DNA of 64,000 bases from Prauserella cavernicola (GTDB lineage: Bacteria > Actinomycetota > Actinomycetes > Mycobacteriales > Pseudonocardiaceae), in contig NZ_JAENJH010000002.1 in assembly GCF_016595675.1 (NCBI RefSeq), positions 496,001-560,000 of the forward strand, written 5' to 3'. A program made the position numbers and the translations under genes. Below the pieces are notes generated by a model that made no database searches, was not told the DNA's origin, and worked only from the letters and a program-made list of their open reading frames with translations. Below, one piece after another: positions 1 to 10,100 of this stretch (position 1 is its first letter; each line of letters starts with the position of its first letter).

Positions 1-1255
1 AGACGTTGACGGCCTGGTTGACCAGTGCGGTGCGGTCGGCGAGGAACAGGACCCGCTTGACCCAGTTGGCCTTGGTCAGCTGCTCGACGAGGGCGACGAC
101 GGTGCGGGTCTTGCCGGAACCGGTCGCCATCACGAGCAACGCTTGCCGTTGCTTGGCCTCGAACGTCGCGCCGACGGCCTTGATCGCGCGTTCCTGGTAC
201 GGCCGTCCCGCGATGGCACGGTTGATCGGTGCAGCGGCGAGAGACTTGCGCGTCTGTCGGCGTTGGATGAGCAGTTCGAGTTCGTCGCGCGTGTAGAAGC
301 CTTGAATCTCGCGGGGCGGGTATCCGGCGGCGTCGTCCCAGATCCAGTGTTCGTAGCCGTTGGTGTAGAAGATGACCGGACGCCGGCCGAACTGGTTTTC
401 CACGCAGTCGGCGTAGAGCTTGGCCTGGTTGCGGCCGACCTCGGGGCTCCGATTCGTGCGCTTTGCCTCGATAACTGCAAGCGGTAGGCCGTCGGCTCCC
501 CACAGCACGTAGTCGACATACCCGCGACCATTGTTTGGCGGCATTCCGGTGACGTGGTATTCCCGGTCGCGGTCGTCGTCGAGCGCCCAGCCGGCCTCGT
601 GGAGCACGAGGTCGATGAACGCGCGGGTGTCGGACTCGTTGTAGTTGCGATCGTCGGTGGCGGTGTTGGCGGCCTGCGCGGCTTTGATCTGTCGCTGGAG
701 GTCGGCGATCTCCGCTTCGTACTTGGCGAGGAGTTCTTCCTTGTCGGCGAGTTCCTTGGCGCGTGCGGCGTCCTGCGCGGCGAACTGCTCCTCGAGCCGT
801 TTGATCTCCTCATGTGACAGCGGCGCCGCCGTGGCCGCGACCTTCGGGTCGAACCTGGCCTCGACGGGGACGGCTTGCGGGTGGGGCGAGTGGTGGAACG
901 CCGCCCAGATGAGTACGTGGTGCAGTTCCCGCAGCACGGCGTCCGCGATCTCCTGGCGGACGGCCCGGGTTTCGTGGACAGCGGCGTTCCCGGCCTTCCG
1001 GATGAGGTCGAGCTTCTTGGCGATCGCCGGCCCTGTGACCGCCTTGAATGCCGCGTCATGCAGATGCCCGTTCAGATCGTTCCGATACGGCGCTTTGAGG
1101 CCGAGCACGTCGAACAGGTGCGTGACCAGCCGCTCGATCGTCCGGCGACTGTAGAAGCATGCGGAACGCGGGTCGGTGGAGACGTACGACTCCGCCTTGG
1201 TGCAATCGTCGTGGACAACCGGCAACGCGACACCGACGAAATCGAAGTTCCCCAT
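1..1255 (-). CDS. hsdR: Type I restriction enzyme R subunit (HsdR), N-terminal part, cut by window edge
   Basis: Motor and nuclease subunit of a type I restriction-modification complex: it translocates DNA with ATP and cuts it when the target is unmethylated. About 418 residues are visible and the frame is still open at base 1. I read a helical N-terminus, a charged coiled coil (about 145-195), a PD-(D/E)xK nuclease core with the Asp at about 248 (VDYVLW) and the pair EAK at 263-265, then the Walker A motif ATGSGKT at about 377-383 and the following LFLADR helicase motif. The remaining helicase motifs lie outside the window. The ATG follows the hsdS stop by three bases, so the gene is the last of the hsdM-hsdS-hsdR operon. 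No frameshift is seen in the visible part. Confidence 0.93.
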   Translation of the reverse strand, partial: MGNFDFVGVALPVVHDDCTKAESYVSTDPRSACFYSRRTIERLVTHLFDVLGLKAPYRNDLNGHLHDAAFKAVTGPAIAKKLDLIRKAGNAAVHETRAVRQEIADAVLRELHHVLIWAAFHHSPHPQAVPVEARFDPKVAATAAPLSHEEIKRLEEQFAAQDAARAKELADKEELLAKYEAEIADLQRQIKAAQAANTATDDRNYNESDTRAFIDLVLHEAGWALDDDRDREYHVTGMPPNNGRGYVDYVLWGADGLPLAVIEAKRTNRSPEVGRNQAKLYADCVENQFGRRPVIFYTNGYEHWIWDDAAGYPPREIQGFYTRDELELLIQRRQTRKSLAAAPINRAIAGRPYQERAIKAVGATFEAKQRQALLVMATGSGKTRTVVALVEQLTKANWVKRVLFLADRTALVNQAVNV

Positions 1256-1258
1256 ACC

Positions 1259-2446
1259 CTAGAGCTCCCCCCGGAACGCTCTCGCCTGCAATGACGCGAA
1301 GAGTCCATTGTCCGCATCCAACGCCCGCTGCACAACCGCCCGCTGAGCGTTGATCTGCTTGACACGAGCAGCGAATTCACGTTGCAAATCAAGTGGTGGC
1401 AGCTCGATTGGTAACTTCGAAAGGCGAGCCTTGGAGATATTGGGCATGCTCGCTGCGGAACCACTCGCAAGATCACGAACCATGTGGCGCTTCCGCGGGT
1501 TCATCATGAGAGCCTGAAAATACCATGGATTGACACGGGACCTGTCAAGGTGGAGACGAAAGATGAGATCAGGCAGCAATAAACGAGGCCGCGTCTCATC
1601 GGCAATCGCTACTGCACCGACCAGGTCTCGGGTATTTTTACGGGTCATTAGCACATCTCCGGAAGTTACCTCATTGGCTGCCATTGACCCTATTTCATCC
1701 AGGTATGCCTTGTTCTCTTCTTGTCGGAAAACTCCGTAGGTTACGGCTCCGAGCTTGAGAACTCCCCACTCGCCATTCTCGGCTGCGCGTGTTTCACATT
1801 TGGGGCTAGCTCCGCTATCTATATGTCGGACTATTTCATTGAAAAAAGCGGTATCCCATCGTTCGCCGCCAACGACACCAAACATGTCGTGGAAGATGGA
1901 TTGAGTGAGGACGTCGAGGTGACCGAGGACCTGGCGACGCTTGACGCGGACGGCGTCAGCCTGATCGAGAATCCCAGCAATCCGTCGTTGCTCGCTTGGA
2001 GCCGGCAGGGGAATCCTGATGTTCTCCAACACGCGTGACTCGAGCTTCTTTGTTCCATGAGCTGCGGTGCCGACTTGCTTAAGGATGGCCTCGTGCTGTG
2101 CGCGCAGGACGGCGGACAGATAGCTCGGGTCAATGTCTTCCCGGGGCAGTAAAGCTTTAAGATCTTGATTGATCGCTGCATCAACATCAAGGGTGGCGAC
2201 GGGGACTGTATGAGCCAAGATCATACCTCGCACGACCAGGACTACAGTTCCCGCCGGAATCTTACGCAAGGACGTTTCCCTGAAGACCTCGTCAGTAACA
2301 TGATTATCTGATTCAGCGAGTCGTAGGGATTTCATGTGCTTTGCGCTAAACCAAGGAACATCGCCATCCCAGAACTTGGACTCCCTCTTCGAAGGCGTAC
2401 CGCCGCTGTAGAAATCAACTACTTCACCGAGTGCGACTGTCCTCAT
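1259..2446 (-). CDS. hsdS: Type I restriction-modification specificity subunit (HsdS)
   Basis: DNA-recognition subunit that gives the HsdM/HsdR complex its bipartite target. The 395 residues show the usual two-fold plan: a target-recognition domain (about 1-145), a conserved spacer helix beginning PLPAPSEQRRIAGIL (about 146-185), a second recognition domain, and a C-terminal helix beginning PPLDLQREF. The ATG overlaps the hsdM stop by four bases (ATGA), and the stop precedes hsdR by three bases, so the three are translationally coupled. Base composition over both recognition domains is visibly more AT-rich than the neighbouring genes, which is usual for exchanged recognition domains. The target sequence cannot be read from the protein. 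Confidence 0.92.
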   Translation of the reverse strand: MRTVALGEVVDFYSGGTPSKRESKFWDGDVPWFSAKHMKSLRLAESDNHVTDEVFRETSLRKIPAGTVVLVVRGMILAHTVPVATLDVDAAINQDLKALLPREDIDPSYLSAVLRAQHEAILKQVGTAAHGTKKLESRVLENIRIPLPAPSEQRRIAGILDQADAVRVKRRQVLGHLDVLTQSIFHDMFGVVGGERWDTAFFNEIVRHIDSGASPKCETRAAENGEWGVLKLGAVTYGVFRQEENKAYLDEIGSMAANEVTSGDVLMTRKNTRDLVGAVAIADETRPRLLLPDLIFRLHLDRSRVNPWYFQALMMNPRKRHMVRDLASGSAASMPNISKARLSKLPIELPPLDLQREFAARVKQINAQRAVVQRALDADNGLFASLQARAFRGEL

Positions 2447-3924
2447 GACAGCATCGCCTTCAGCTCCGCCATCTCCTTGGCGATCTCGTCGTTAAGCTGC
2501 TCGACGTCAGCGACGATCTCTAACGGTGCGCGGTGCTCCACTTCCTCGTGGATGACCTCCTTGTAGCGGTTGATCGAGAGGTCGTAGCCCTGAGCGGCGA
2601 TCTCGTCCTTGGGCACGGTGAAGGACTGCTCCATGCGCGCGCGGTCCCGTTCGGTGGTGGTGCGCGCCTTCCAGCGTTCCAGCACGTCGGGCAGGTCGTT
2701 GGCCTCGGTCGGCTGACGCTTGTCGTCCAGCGAGAGCCCATCGGCCTGCACGTCGTAGAACCAGACGTGGTCCGTACCGCCGTCGTTGGTCTTGGTGAAG
2801 CAGAGGATCGCGGTCGACACACCAGCGTACGGCTTGAACACACCGGAGGGCAGCTTCACGACGGCGTCGAGCTTCTGGTCCTCGACGAGTGTCTTGCGCA
2901 GGTCCTTGTGCGCCTTCGACGAACCGAACAACACGCCGTCCGGCACGATCACCGCGGCCCTGCCGCCCGGCTTGAGCAGCTTCAGGAACAGCGCGAGGAA
3001 CAGCAGCTCCGTCTTCTTGGTTTTGACGACTCGCTGCAGGTCCTTGGACGTGGTCTCGTAATCCAGCGATCCCGCGAACGGCGGATTCGCGAGGATCAAG
3101 GAGTACTTCGCGCTGTCCTCGCTCGCGCCCTCGGAGAGAGAGTCCCGATAACGGATGTCGGGCGACTCGATGCCGTGTTGGAGCATGTTCATGCTGCCGA
3201 TGCGGAGCATGGTGGAGTCGAAGTCGTAACCGTGGAACATTTTACGGTGGAACTGTGTGCGCTGCGCCTCGTCGTACAGCGCTTTGCCGTGCTTGTCGCG
3301 GATGTGCTCGGCAGCGGCCACCAGAAAGCCGGCCGTGCCGCACGCCGGGTCGCAGATCTCGTCGCCGGGCTTCGGCTCCATCATCTCGACGATCGTCTTG
3401 ATGATGTGGCGTGGTGTGCGGAACTGACCGTTCGTCCCCGCGCTGGCGATCTTGGAGAGCAGGTACTCGTAGAGGTCGCCGTTGGTGTCGCGGTCCGCCA
3501 TGTCGATGCGGTCGAGCATTTCGACGACCTTCGTCAGCAACGTCGGCGTCGGAATGGTGAACCGAGCGTCTTTCATGTGGCCGGAGTAGGTGGAGCGCTC
3601 CCCATCCGAGTTCTCGCCAAGTCCCCGCAGGAACGGGAAGGCCTCCTCGGAGACCACCTTGAACATGGCGTCCGGCGCGTACTCCTTGAAACGCTTCCAG
3701 CGTAGGTGCCCCTGCTCGCGCAGGAAGGTCGGGTTCTCGATCAGCTCGCCCGTGGTCCGCGCCTTATACTCGTGCAGGGTCTGCACCTCGTCGAGCCGCC
3801 TCAGGAACAGCAGGTAAGTGATTTGTTCGATCACCTCGAGCGGGTTGGAGATCCCTCCGGACCAGAACGTGTCCCATACCCGGTCGATCTTGCTCTTCAG
3901 CTCACCCGTAATCACAGCAGGCAA
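2443..3924 (-). CDS. hsdM: Type I restriction-modification N6-adenine methyltransferase (HsdM)
   Basis: Modification subunit that transfers methyl groups from S-adenosylmethionine to adenine N6 in the target. The 493 residues hold the helical HsdM N-domain (about 5-140, with LLFLRRLDE), the conserved GQFRTPRHI (167-175), SAM-binding motif I DPACGTAGF (192-200) and catalytic motif IV NPPF (280-283). All key residues are present and the length is normal for the family. It is the first gene of the hsd operon; the 163 bases between it and msrA are the only place upstream for its promoter. Confidence 0.95.
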   Translation of the reverse strand: MPAVITGELKSKIDRVWDTFWSGGISNPLEVIEQITYLLFLRRLDEVQTLHEYKARTTGELIENPTFLREQGHLRWKRFKEYAPDAMFKVVSEEAFPFLRGLGENSDGERSTYSGHMKDARFTIPTPTLLTKVVEMLDRIDMADRDTNGDLYEYLLSKIASAGTNGQFRTPRHIIKTIVEMMEPKPGDEICDPACGTAGFLVAAAEHIRDKHGKALYDEAQRTQFHRKMFHGYDFDSTMLRIGSMNMLQHGIESPDIRYRDSLSEGASEDSAKYSLILANPPFAGSLDYETTSKDLQRVVKTKKTELLFLALFLKLLKPGGRAAVIVPDGVLFGSSKAHKDLRKTLVEDQKLDAVVKLPSGVFKPYAGVSTAILCFTKTNDGGTDHVWFYDVQADGLSLDDKRQPTEANDLPDVLERWKARTTTERDRARMEQSFTVPKDEIAAQGYDLSINRYKEVIHEEVEHRAPLEIVADVEQLNDEIAKEMAELKAMLS

Positions 3925-4087
3925 CTCTAGTGACCCCTCCGTCAGACATCGGCGGGTAGGAGTCGCCTCGCGTGCAGCGGGCGTTACACCTGGCAGCGCG
4001 GAGCGACCGGCCTCGTTCTATTCATCAACACCGCGGCACCTGCGGCATCAAGACACCGTCGTGATGTAGCGCTCCGTTGCCCACCGG

Positions 4088-4753
4088 CTACTCACTGACG
4101 CCCAACCCCACTGGGCAGCTCACGCCCGTGCCACCCAAGCCGCAGTAGCCGTTCGGGTTTTTATTGTCCGAAAGGTACTGCTGGTGGTAGTCCTCCGCGT
4201 AGTAGAACTCCCGCAGCGGCGCCAGCTCGGTGGTGATCTCCCCGTGGCCCGCCGCGCTCAGCGCCGACTGGAACGTCGCCCGCGACGCCTCGGCCTCCTC
4301 GCGCTGGGTGTCGTCCACGTAGTAGATCGCCGAGCGGTACTGGGTGCCGACGTCGTTGCCCTGCCGCATGCCCTGCGTGGGGTCGTGCCCCTCCCAGAAC
4401 ACCTTCAGCAGCTGCTCGTACGAGACCTGCTTCGGGTCGTAGACCACAAGCACGGCCTCGGTGTGCCCCGTGAGGCCGGAACACACTTCCTCGTAGGTCG
4501 GGTTGGGCGTGTGCCCACCCGCGTAGCCCACCGCCGTCGAGTAAACACCGGATGTCATCCAGAACAACCGTTCCGCGCCCCAGAAGCAGCCGAGCCCGAA
4601 CACGGCCGTTCTCGAGCCCTCGGGGAACGGGGGCTTGATACGGCGGTCTGGGTAGACGGCGTGCAGGTCAGGGGTGGTGAGCGGCTGGTCACGCCCGGGA
4701 ATGGCTTCCTCGGCGGACACGAGCTTCGATTTGTCTCGACCGAACCACGACAT
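4088..4753 (-). CDS. msrA: Peptide methionine-S-sulfoxide reductase
   Basis: Reduces methionine-S-sulfoxide in oxidised proteins and free methionine. The 221-residue protein has the catalytic GCFWG motif with Cys56, and C-terminal cysteines in YCGLGGTG and SCPVGLG that act as recycling thiols in this family. It carries the N-terminal extension of about 45 residues found in the longer bacterial MsrA form. AGGA stands 8 bases before the ATG. It is transcribed alone; the start is divergent from the membrane protein at 4840, with 86 bases between them. Confidence 0.95.
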   Translation of the reverse strand: MSWFGRDKSKLVSAEEAIPGRDQPLTTPDLHAVYPDRRIKPPFPEGSRTAVFGLGCFWGAERLFWMTSGVYSTAVGYAGGHTPNPTYEEVCSGLTGHTEAVLVVYDPKQVSYEQLLKVFWEGHDPTQGMRQGNDVGTQYRSAIYYVDDTQREEAEASRATFQSALSAAGHGEITTELAPLREFYYAEDYHQQYLSDNKNPNGYCGLGGTGVSCPVGLGVSE

Positions 4754-4839
4754 GAGTCAATCCTAGGTGACGGGATGTCCTTCCAAGGGGTGACGCAATA
4801 CTGTGCATGCGCACGGTCGTGTTCGTCAGGGGGTTGTTG

Positions 4840-5916
4840 ATGACTTGGCAGGATGAGTTGCGACGTCTCGACGCCGAGCTCGCCTCCGGCTCGATCTCCC
4901 ACGAGCTGCATCGACGCCGCCGGGAGGACATCCTGGCCGAGGTGTCGGGCAGTCCCGTGGTGTCGCCGTTCGCCTCGGGGCGCGATGAAGCGAGTGGAGC
5001 TCCCCAGTGGGAGGCGGCCAACCCCGCGGCCGACGCGGCGTTGCCTCCCGGGCAGCAACCCACCGCACCGGCGCCCGTTCCTCAGCAACAACCGCAACAG
5101 CAGCCGCCGCCTCCGCAGCCCCAGCAGCAGCCGGCACCCGCACCGGAGCCACCCAAGGTGACTCCGGCCTCCCTGCTGGCGAACAAACGGCCCACCTCGG
5201 CACCGAGCCCTGCCGACACCGAGCTGACAATGCCGATCAGCAGGTACGAGGCCCGGGCCGAGTACCCGCCGGTGCCCCCGCCCTCGCCGCAGCGCGACGG
5301 CTCGCGGCGCACGTGGCTGCTCATCGCGGCGGGGGTGTTCGTCGCGCTCGTCGCCGTGATCGGCGGCGCGTGGTGGTTCGGCGGCATCGGGGGCGACAAC
5401 GGCACCGACGCCGCGCAGGACAACCCGCCGGCGGCCTCCCAGGACGCCCCTCCGGCCGACGTCAAGCTCGAGGACAAACTCCCCGTGCTGCCCGGCCAGC
5501 AGAACGGGGACAACTCCACCATGTCGGTGAACAAGGGCGCCGAGCTCGGCCTGTACCCCGAGTCGTCGGCCGACATCTTCACCGAGGCCGGCGCGAAGGA
5601 GATCGTCTACCGCGCCTCGACCGACGGCGACACCGCGTACTTCATGCTGGTGCTCCCGATGGACTCGCCGGACGGCGCGAACACCGTGGTGGACCGGATG
5701 AGTGAGCTGATGCTCGGCGCGGGCTTCTCCGAGCAGCAGCAGGCCACCATGACCGGTGAGCTTGGCGAGCGCACCCTCAACGGTACCTGGTACGCCTCGG
5801 GCGACGTCGCGGTGAACCTGTGGGTCTCGCAGCCGACCGCGAGCGTCTCGGACGAGCTCAGCGGACTCGCCGAGGAGGCGGTCGCCGAGGTGCGTGGGGC
5901 CTTGCCACAGGCCTGA
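4840..5916 (+). CDS. Single-pass membrane protein with SHOCT-like N-terminus and P/Q-rich linker
   Basis: Function unknown. The 358 residues run: a short SHOCT-like helical module (MTWQDELRRLDAELASGSIS...), a Pro/Gln/Ala-rich linker (about 55-150), one membrane helix (WLLIAAGVFVALVAVIGG) and an exported-looking C-domain of about 150 residues. The same plan and almost the same first 15 residues recur in the gene at 13363, so the two are paralogues flanking the glycan locus. I chose the ATG aligned to the paralogue, with AGGGGG seven bases upstream, over an in-frame ATG 33 bases earlier. The last 59 bases overlap the convergent acyltransferase gene. A role as an envelope sensor or scaffold is only a guess from topology. 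Confidence 0.75.
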   Translation: MTWQDELRRLDAELASGSISHELHRRRREDILAEVSGSPVVSPFASGRDEASGAPQWEAANPAADAALPPGQQPTAPAPVPQQQPQQQPPPPQPQQQPAPAPEPPKVTPASLLANKRPTSAPSPADTELTMPISRYEARAEYPPVPPPSPQRDGSRRTWLLIAAGVFVALVAVIGGAWWFGGIGGDNGTDAAQDNPPAASQDAPPADVKLEDKLPVLPGQQNGDNSTMSVNKGAELGLYPESSADIFTEAGAKEIVYRASTDGDTAYFMLVLPMDSPDGANTVVDRMSELMLGAGFSEQQQATMTGELGERTLNGTWYASGDVAVNLWVSQPTASVSDELSGLAEEAVAEVRGALPQA

Positions 5917-7117
5917 ACCTGACCGTGTCGGCCTCGGCAAGGTTCTGTGGCCGGGGCGGACGGGGCGGCCGCGGCGTGGGCCTCGGTGGCCGTGGTGGGG
6001 GCGGTGGCGGCGGATCGGGCTCGGGTTTCTCCCGCTTGGGCGCCACCAGGTACTTGCGCAACCTGCGCTGGGTCGGCGCCTCGACCAGGCACCACGACAG
6101 CACACCGAACAGGTAGGCGGCCGGCACCGCGAACGCCATCAGCACCCACTGGTTGTTCACCCCGGCGGCGATGATGATCTGTTGCAGCGGGAACGCCCAG
6201 ATGTAGAGCCCGTAGCTGCCGAAGTAGAGCCTGCCGTCGGCCTGGAACCACGTCGGCCAGTGGTGGGCGATCACGATCGCGCCGTAGCTCGCCGAGATCG
6301 CGAGCAGGTAGCGGTCCAGCGGCGTCCAGTGCGCGGCGATCCACCCGGCGAACAACACGATCGCGACGGGCCCGTTGCGGGGGATCCGATCTCGGAAGGT
6401 GTGCAGCACCATGCCGATGGCGAAGGGCACCATGAACGAGATCGTGGAGCCGATCGGGATCTCGATGAGCGAGCCGACGTTGCCCTGGAAACCGAACGTG
6501 GCCTCGAACATCCCGTCCAGCACCAGCAGCGTGGCGAGCACCGGCAGCACGACGTAGCGGGTGACGCCGAACACGACCAGCAGCCCGATCACGAGGACGA
6601 GCACGTAGCCCATCAGCTCCATCGGCAACGTCCACAGTGAGCCGTTGACCGACCACGGGTACGGGTTGTCGGCGAAGACGCCGGGCAGCACGTGCTGCAG
6701 CAGGAACAGCAGCGACGTACCCACGAGGTAGCGCCACGTCTGCTGGTCCGAGAAGTAGTCACCTGCCGAGAGGTTGGTGAACAGGGGCCCGATCACCAGC
6801 GTCGTAATGAACACCACGGCGATCAGCGGTGGCAGGATCCGCAGCAGCCGCCTGCCGCTGAACCGCCACCACGAGGGGTCGCGCTCCCAGCTGTCGCTGA
6901 TCTGCCAGCCGCTCATCGCGAAGAAGCCCATGAGAGCGACGTAGCCGGGCGAGGCGTGCCAGCTCGCGGGGAAGATCGTGAGGCGTTCGGGGTGGATGAG
7001 CGGCGAGCTGTGGTCGATCACCACCGTGATGGCGCCGAACAGCCGCAGCCACGCGAACCCGATATTCGGGTCGGCGTACTCCTTGAGCCTGCGCCGCTTG
7101 CCCCTGGTGCGAGCCAC
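5858..7117 (-). CDS. Membrane acyltransferase, acyltransferase-3 (OafA/YrhL-like) family
   Basis: Integral membrane O-acyltransferase that would move an acyl group, typically acetyl, onto an extracellular sugar. The 419 residues carry about ten hydrophobic segments starting with WLRLFGAITVVIDHSSPL, whose histidine fits the family's active-site position, and the family-typical SGW and MELMGY segments. The tail is strongly proline/arginine-rich (seven prolines in a row). The GTG start has GGGGGG five bases upstream and lies 17 bases after the stop of the preceding glycosyltransferase gene; a longer open frame upstream is only the antisense shadow of that gene. Substrate is unknown; context suggests the glycan built by its neighbours. 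Confidence 0.88.
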   Translation of the reverse strand: MARTRGKRRRLKEYADPNIGFAWLRLFGAITVVIDHSSPLIHPERLTIFPASWHASPGYVALMGFFAMSGWQISDSWERDPSWWRFSGRRLLRILPPLIAVVFITTLVIGPLFTNLSAGDYFSDQQTWRYLVGTSLLFLLQHVLPGVFADNPYPWSVNGSLWTLPMELMGYVLVLVIGLLVVFGVTRYVVLPVLATLLVLDGMFEATFGFQGNVGSLIEIPIGSTISFMVPFAIGMVLHTFRDRIPRNGPVAIVLFAGWIAAHWTPLDRYLLAISASYGAIVIAHHWPTWFQADGRLYFGSYGLYIWAFPLQQIIIAAGVNNQWVLMAFAVPAAYLFGVLSWCLVEAPTQRRLRKYLVAPKREKPEPDPPPPPPPRPPRPTPRPPRPPRPQNLAEADTVRFRPVARPHAPRRPPPRRVR

Positions 7118-7134
7118 TCGTCCCCCCGGTGCCG

Positions 7135-10100
7135 TCAGTCGGCTCGCGCCCGATCCCGCAGCAAGCTCGCCAGTGTCTGCTTGGCGACGCCCGGCCCGAA
7201 CCGCCGGTTCACCGCCTCCTTGCCGGCCTCCGAGATCCGGAGCCACAGCGCGTCGTCGGCGAGCAACGTGCCGACGCGCTCCGCGAGCTGCGCGGCGGTC
7301 TCCCCGAGCAGCACCTCCTCGCCGTCGGCCAGGAACATGCCCTCGGTGGCCAGCGTGGTGCCCGCGACGGGAACGCCACGGGCGAGCGCCTCGCCGACCT
7401 TGCCCTTCACGCCGGCGCCGAAGCGCAGCGGCGCCACGACGACGCGGGCCTGCTCGTACTGGGCCGCCAGGTCCTCGACCCAGCCGTGCACCACGACGCC
7501 GTCGCTGGCCAGCGCCTCGACCTCGGGAGGAGGATTGCTGCCCACGATGTGCGCCTCGGCACCGAGATGCCGCTCGCGCACGAGCGGCATGATCTCCTCG
7601 GCGAGCCAGGCGGCGGCGTCGCGGTTGGGGACGTGGTCGAAGCTGCCGACGAAGAGCACGCCGGAGCGGCCCTCTGGCACCGAGCGCGCGACGTCGGCCT
7701 CGTGCACGTTGGACAGCACCTGGACCTCGGCGTCCGGGGTGAGCTCCGCGAGCAGCTTCCGCTCGACCTCGGACACGGTGAACGTGACGTCGCAGGCCCG
7801 CACCAGCCCGAGCTCGAGTTCGCGCAGCGCCTCGGCCCTGCGGGTGAGCGACTCGCTCTCGGCGCTCTCGCCGAGCGAGCCCGCCAGCTCGGCCTGTCGC
7901 TGCAATCGCAGGAAGTGCAGGTCCACCGTGTCGTAGGCGACCAGGCAGCGGGGAGCATGCTGCCGGATCGGCTCCAGCAGCTGCCAGGCCACCTGCGGCC
8001 GCGACAGCAGCGCCAGGCTCAGTGACTCGCCCGCGTCGCGCAGGAACTCCTGCTGCTGGCCGTGGTCGGCGATCACCGTGATGCCCGCCCGGTGCAGCGG
8101 CGCCATGTACTCCTCGGGAATGGCCCCGTTCATCGGGAAGAACACCACGCGCTCGCCGAGCTCCACGAGCAGGTCGAGCAGCCGGGCCATGCGCACCGAG
8201 CCCGAGTCCTCCAGGGTGCGCGGCACCTGGTGGTCGGCGACCAGCACGAGGCCTCCGTGGTGGCCGTGGGCGCCACGGGCCCGGCCGAGCCACACGTTGC
8301 GCGGGCTCGCCTCCGGCAGGTGCTCGGCCAGCGCGGTCGCCCACTTCTCGGCGAACACGACGCGGTTGAGCTCCTGGTGCCGCTTGATGCCCGAGCCGAC
8401 GTCGGTGCCGTTGGAGACGCCCTCGTGGTGCACGATCACCGACTCGGGCTGCACGACCGTGCGGTACCCGGCGTCCCTGACTGCGAAAGCCAGGTCGGTG
8501 TCCTCGTAGTAGGCGGGCGCGTAGCGGGTGTCGAAGCCGCCGATGCGCTCGAAGAGGTCGCGGCGCACCAGCAGCGCGGCACCGGAGCAGTAGTCGACGT
8601 CGCGCATCGTGCGGTGGCGCGGGTCGTCGGGGTTGCCGCCCCTGCCGTAGTTCCAGCCAGAGCCGTCACGCCAGACGATGCCGCCGGACTCCTGCAGCCT
8701 GCCGTCGGGGTACACGAGCCGCGAGCCGGCGAGGCCGACGAGCGCGTCGTCGTCGAAGGTCTGCACCAGCTTGTCGAGCCAGCCGGGGCGCGCCTCGGTG
8801 TCGTTGTTGAGGAACATGATCAGCTCGCCGCGGGCGTGCTCGGCGCCGAGGTTGGAGGCGCCGATGAAGCCGAGGTTGCGGGGTGCGCGGACGAGCCGGA
8901 CGCCCGCGCACTGGGCGACGCGGTCGGCGGTGTCGTCGGGCGAGGCGTCGTCGACGACGATCACCTCGAGCGGCGTGATCGGCAGGTGGACCTCGATCGA
9001 CTCGAGGCACCGGCGCGTGTACTCCCAGTTGCCGTAGATGGGGACGACCACCGAGACGACGGGCTGGTCGCTGGTGGTGACCGCGACGGGGCCGGGGACC
9101 GAGGGGCCTGCCTCGATGATGCCGGGCTGCCTGCCCAGCGCCTTCTCGTAGGCGTCGCGGCGGCGGGTGCCGCGCGGGGCCAACCGTTCGATGCCGGAGC
9201 GGTAGCGGCCGAGCAGCTTCTGGGCGAGCTCGGAGTGGTCGGCGGCGAGCTTCGCGTTGTCGCCCGCGAGCTGGTTGATGGTCCCGCGCAGGCTGTTGTT
9301 GTTGTCCGAGAGCCAGCTCAGCCTTGCGGCGTCGCGCGTGGCCTTGCGGCGCAGCTGGTCGCCCTCGCCCACGGCCTTGCGGTAGGACTCCTCGGCGCGC
9401 CGGACGCGCTCGAGCGCCGCGTCGCGTTCGGAGGCCAGCGAGCGCGCCCTCGCCTCCGCGTCGTCGGCGGCGACGGTGCTCGCGCGCAGCTCGGACTCGA
9501 CCGTGCGGACGGACTCGGTGAGGGCGCGCACCGACTCGGAGAGCGAGGCGATCTCGCCCGCCCTGGCCTCCTGCACCAGCGTCAGCTTCGGGTCGACGAG
9601 CACCGAGGTGTCCGGTACCTCGACCGGCTCGGCGGAGGCGATACCGACGAAGTAGGTGTGCGGGGCGCCCCGGTCGACGGCCCAGTCCTCGCTCGAGCTC
9701 CTGCTCAGTGTGTGGGTCTCGCTGCCGCCGCCCTCGGCGCCGTCGTGGATCAGCGAGCCGACGGCCACGTTCTGGCGCAGCAGCCGCACGTGCTCGAACC
9801 GGCCGCCGAGCAGCTCGCGGAACGCGCCCTCGTGCAGCTCGCGCACGTGGTACGGGTTCTCGTTGCCGTGGTCATGGGTGTAGACGTCGACGTCGGGCGT
9901 GCTGCACAGGAAGATCCCGCCGGGGGCGAGCCTGCGCGCGACCAGCTCCATCAGCTGGTCCTGCTCCTCGACGTGCTCGACGGCCTCGAAGCAGGTGATG
10001 ACGTCGAAGGGCTCCTCGCCCGCGCAGGCGTCCGGGTCGATGATCGACGCGACCTCGAAGCGCGCGTTGCCGAGCGGGTAGCGCTGCCTGGCGTGCTCGA

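Noticed and set aside
5858-8344. Open minus-strand frame of 828 codons containing the acyltransferase
   Set aside because: Only the part from the GTG at 7117 has membrane-protein composition and a ribosome site; the first 409 codons are Arg/Ala/Gly-rich and antiparallel in phase to the glycosyltransferase gene, a high-GC shadow.
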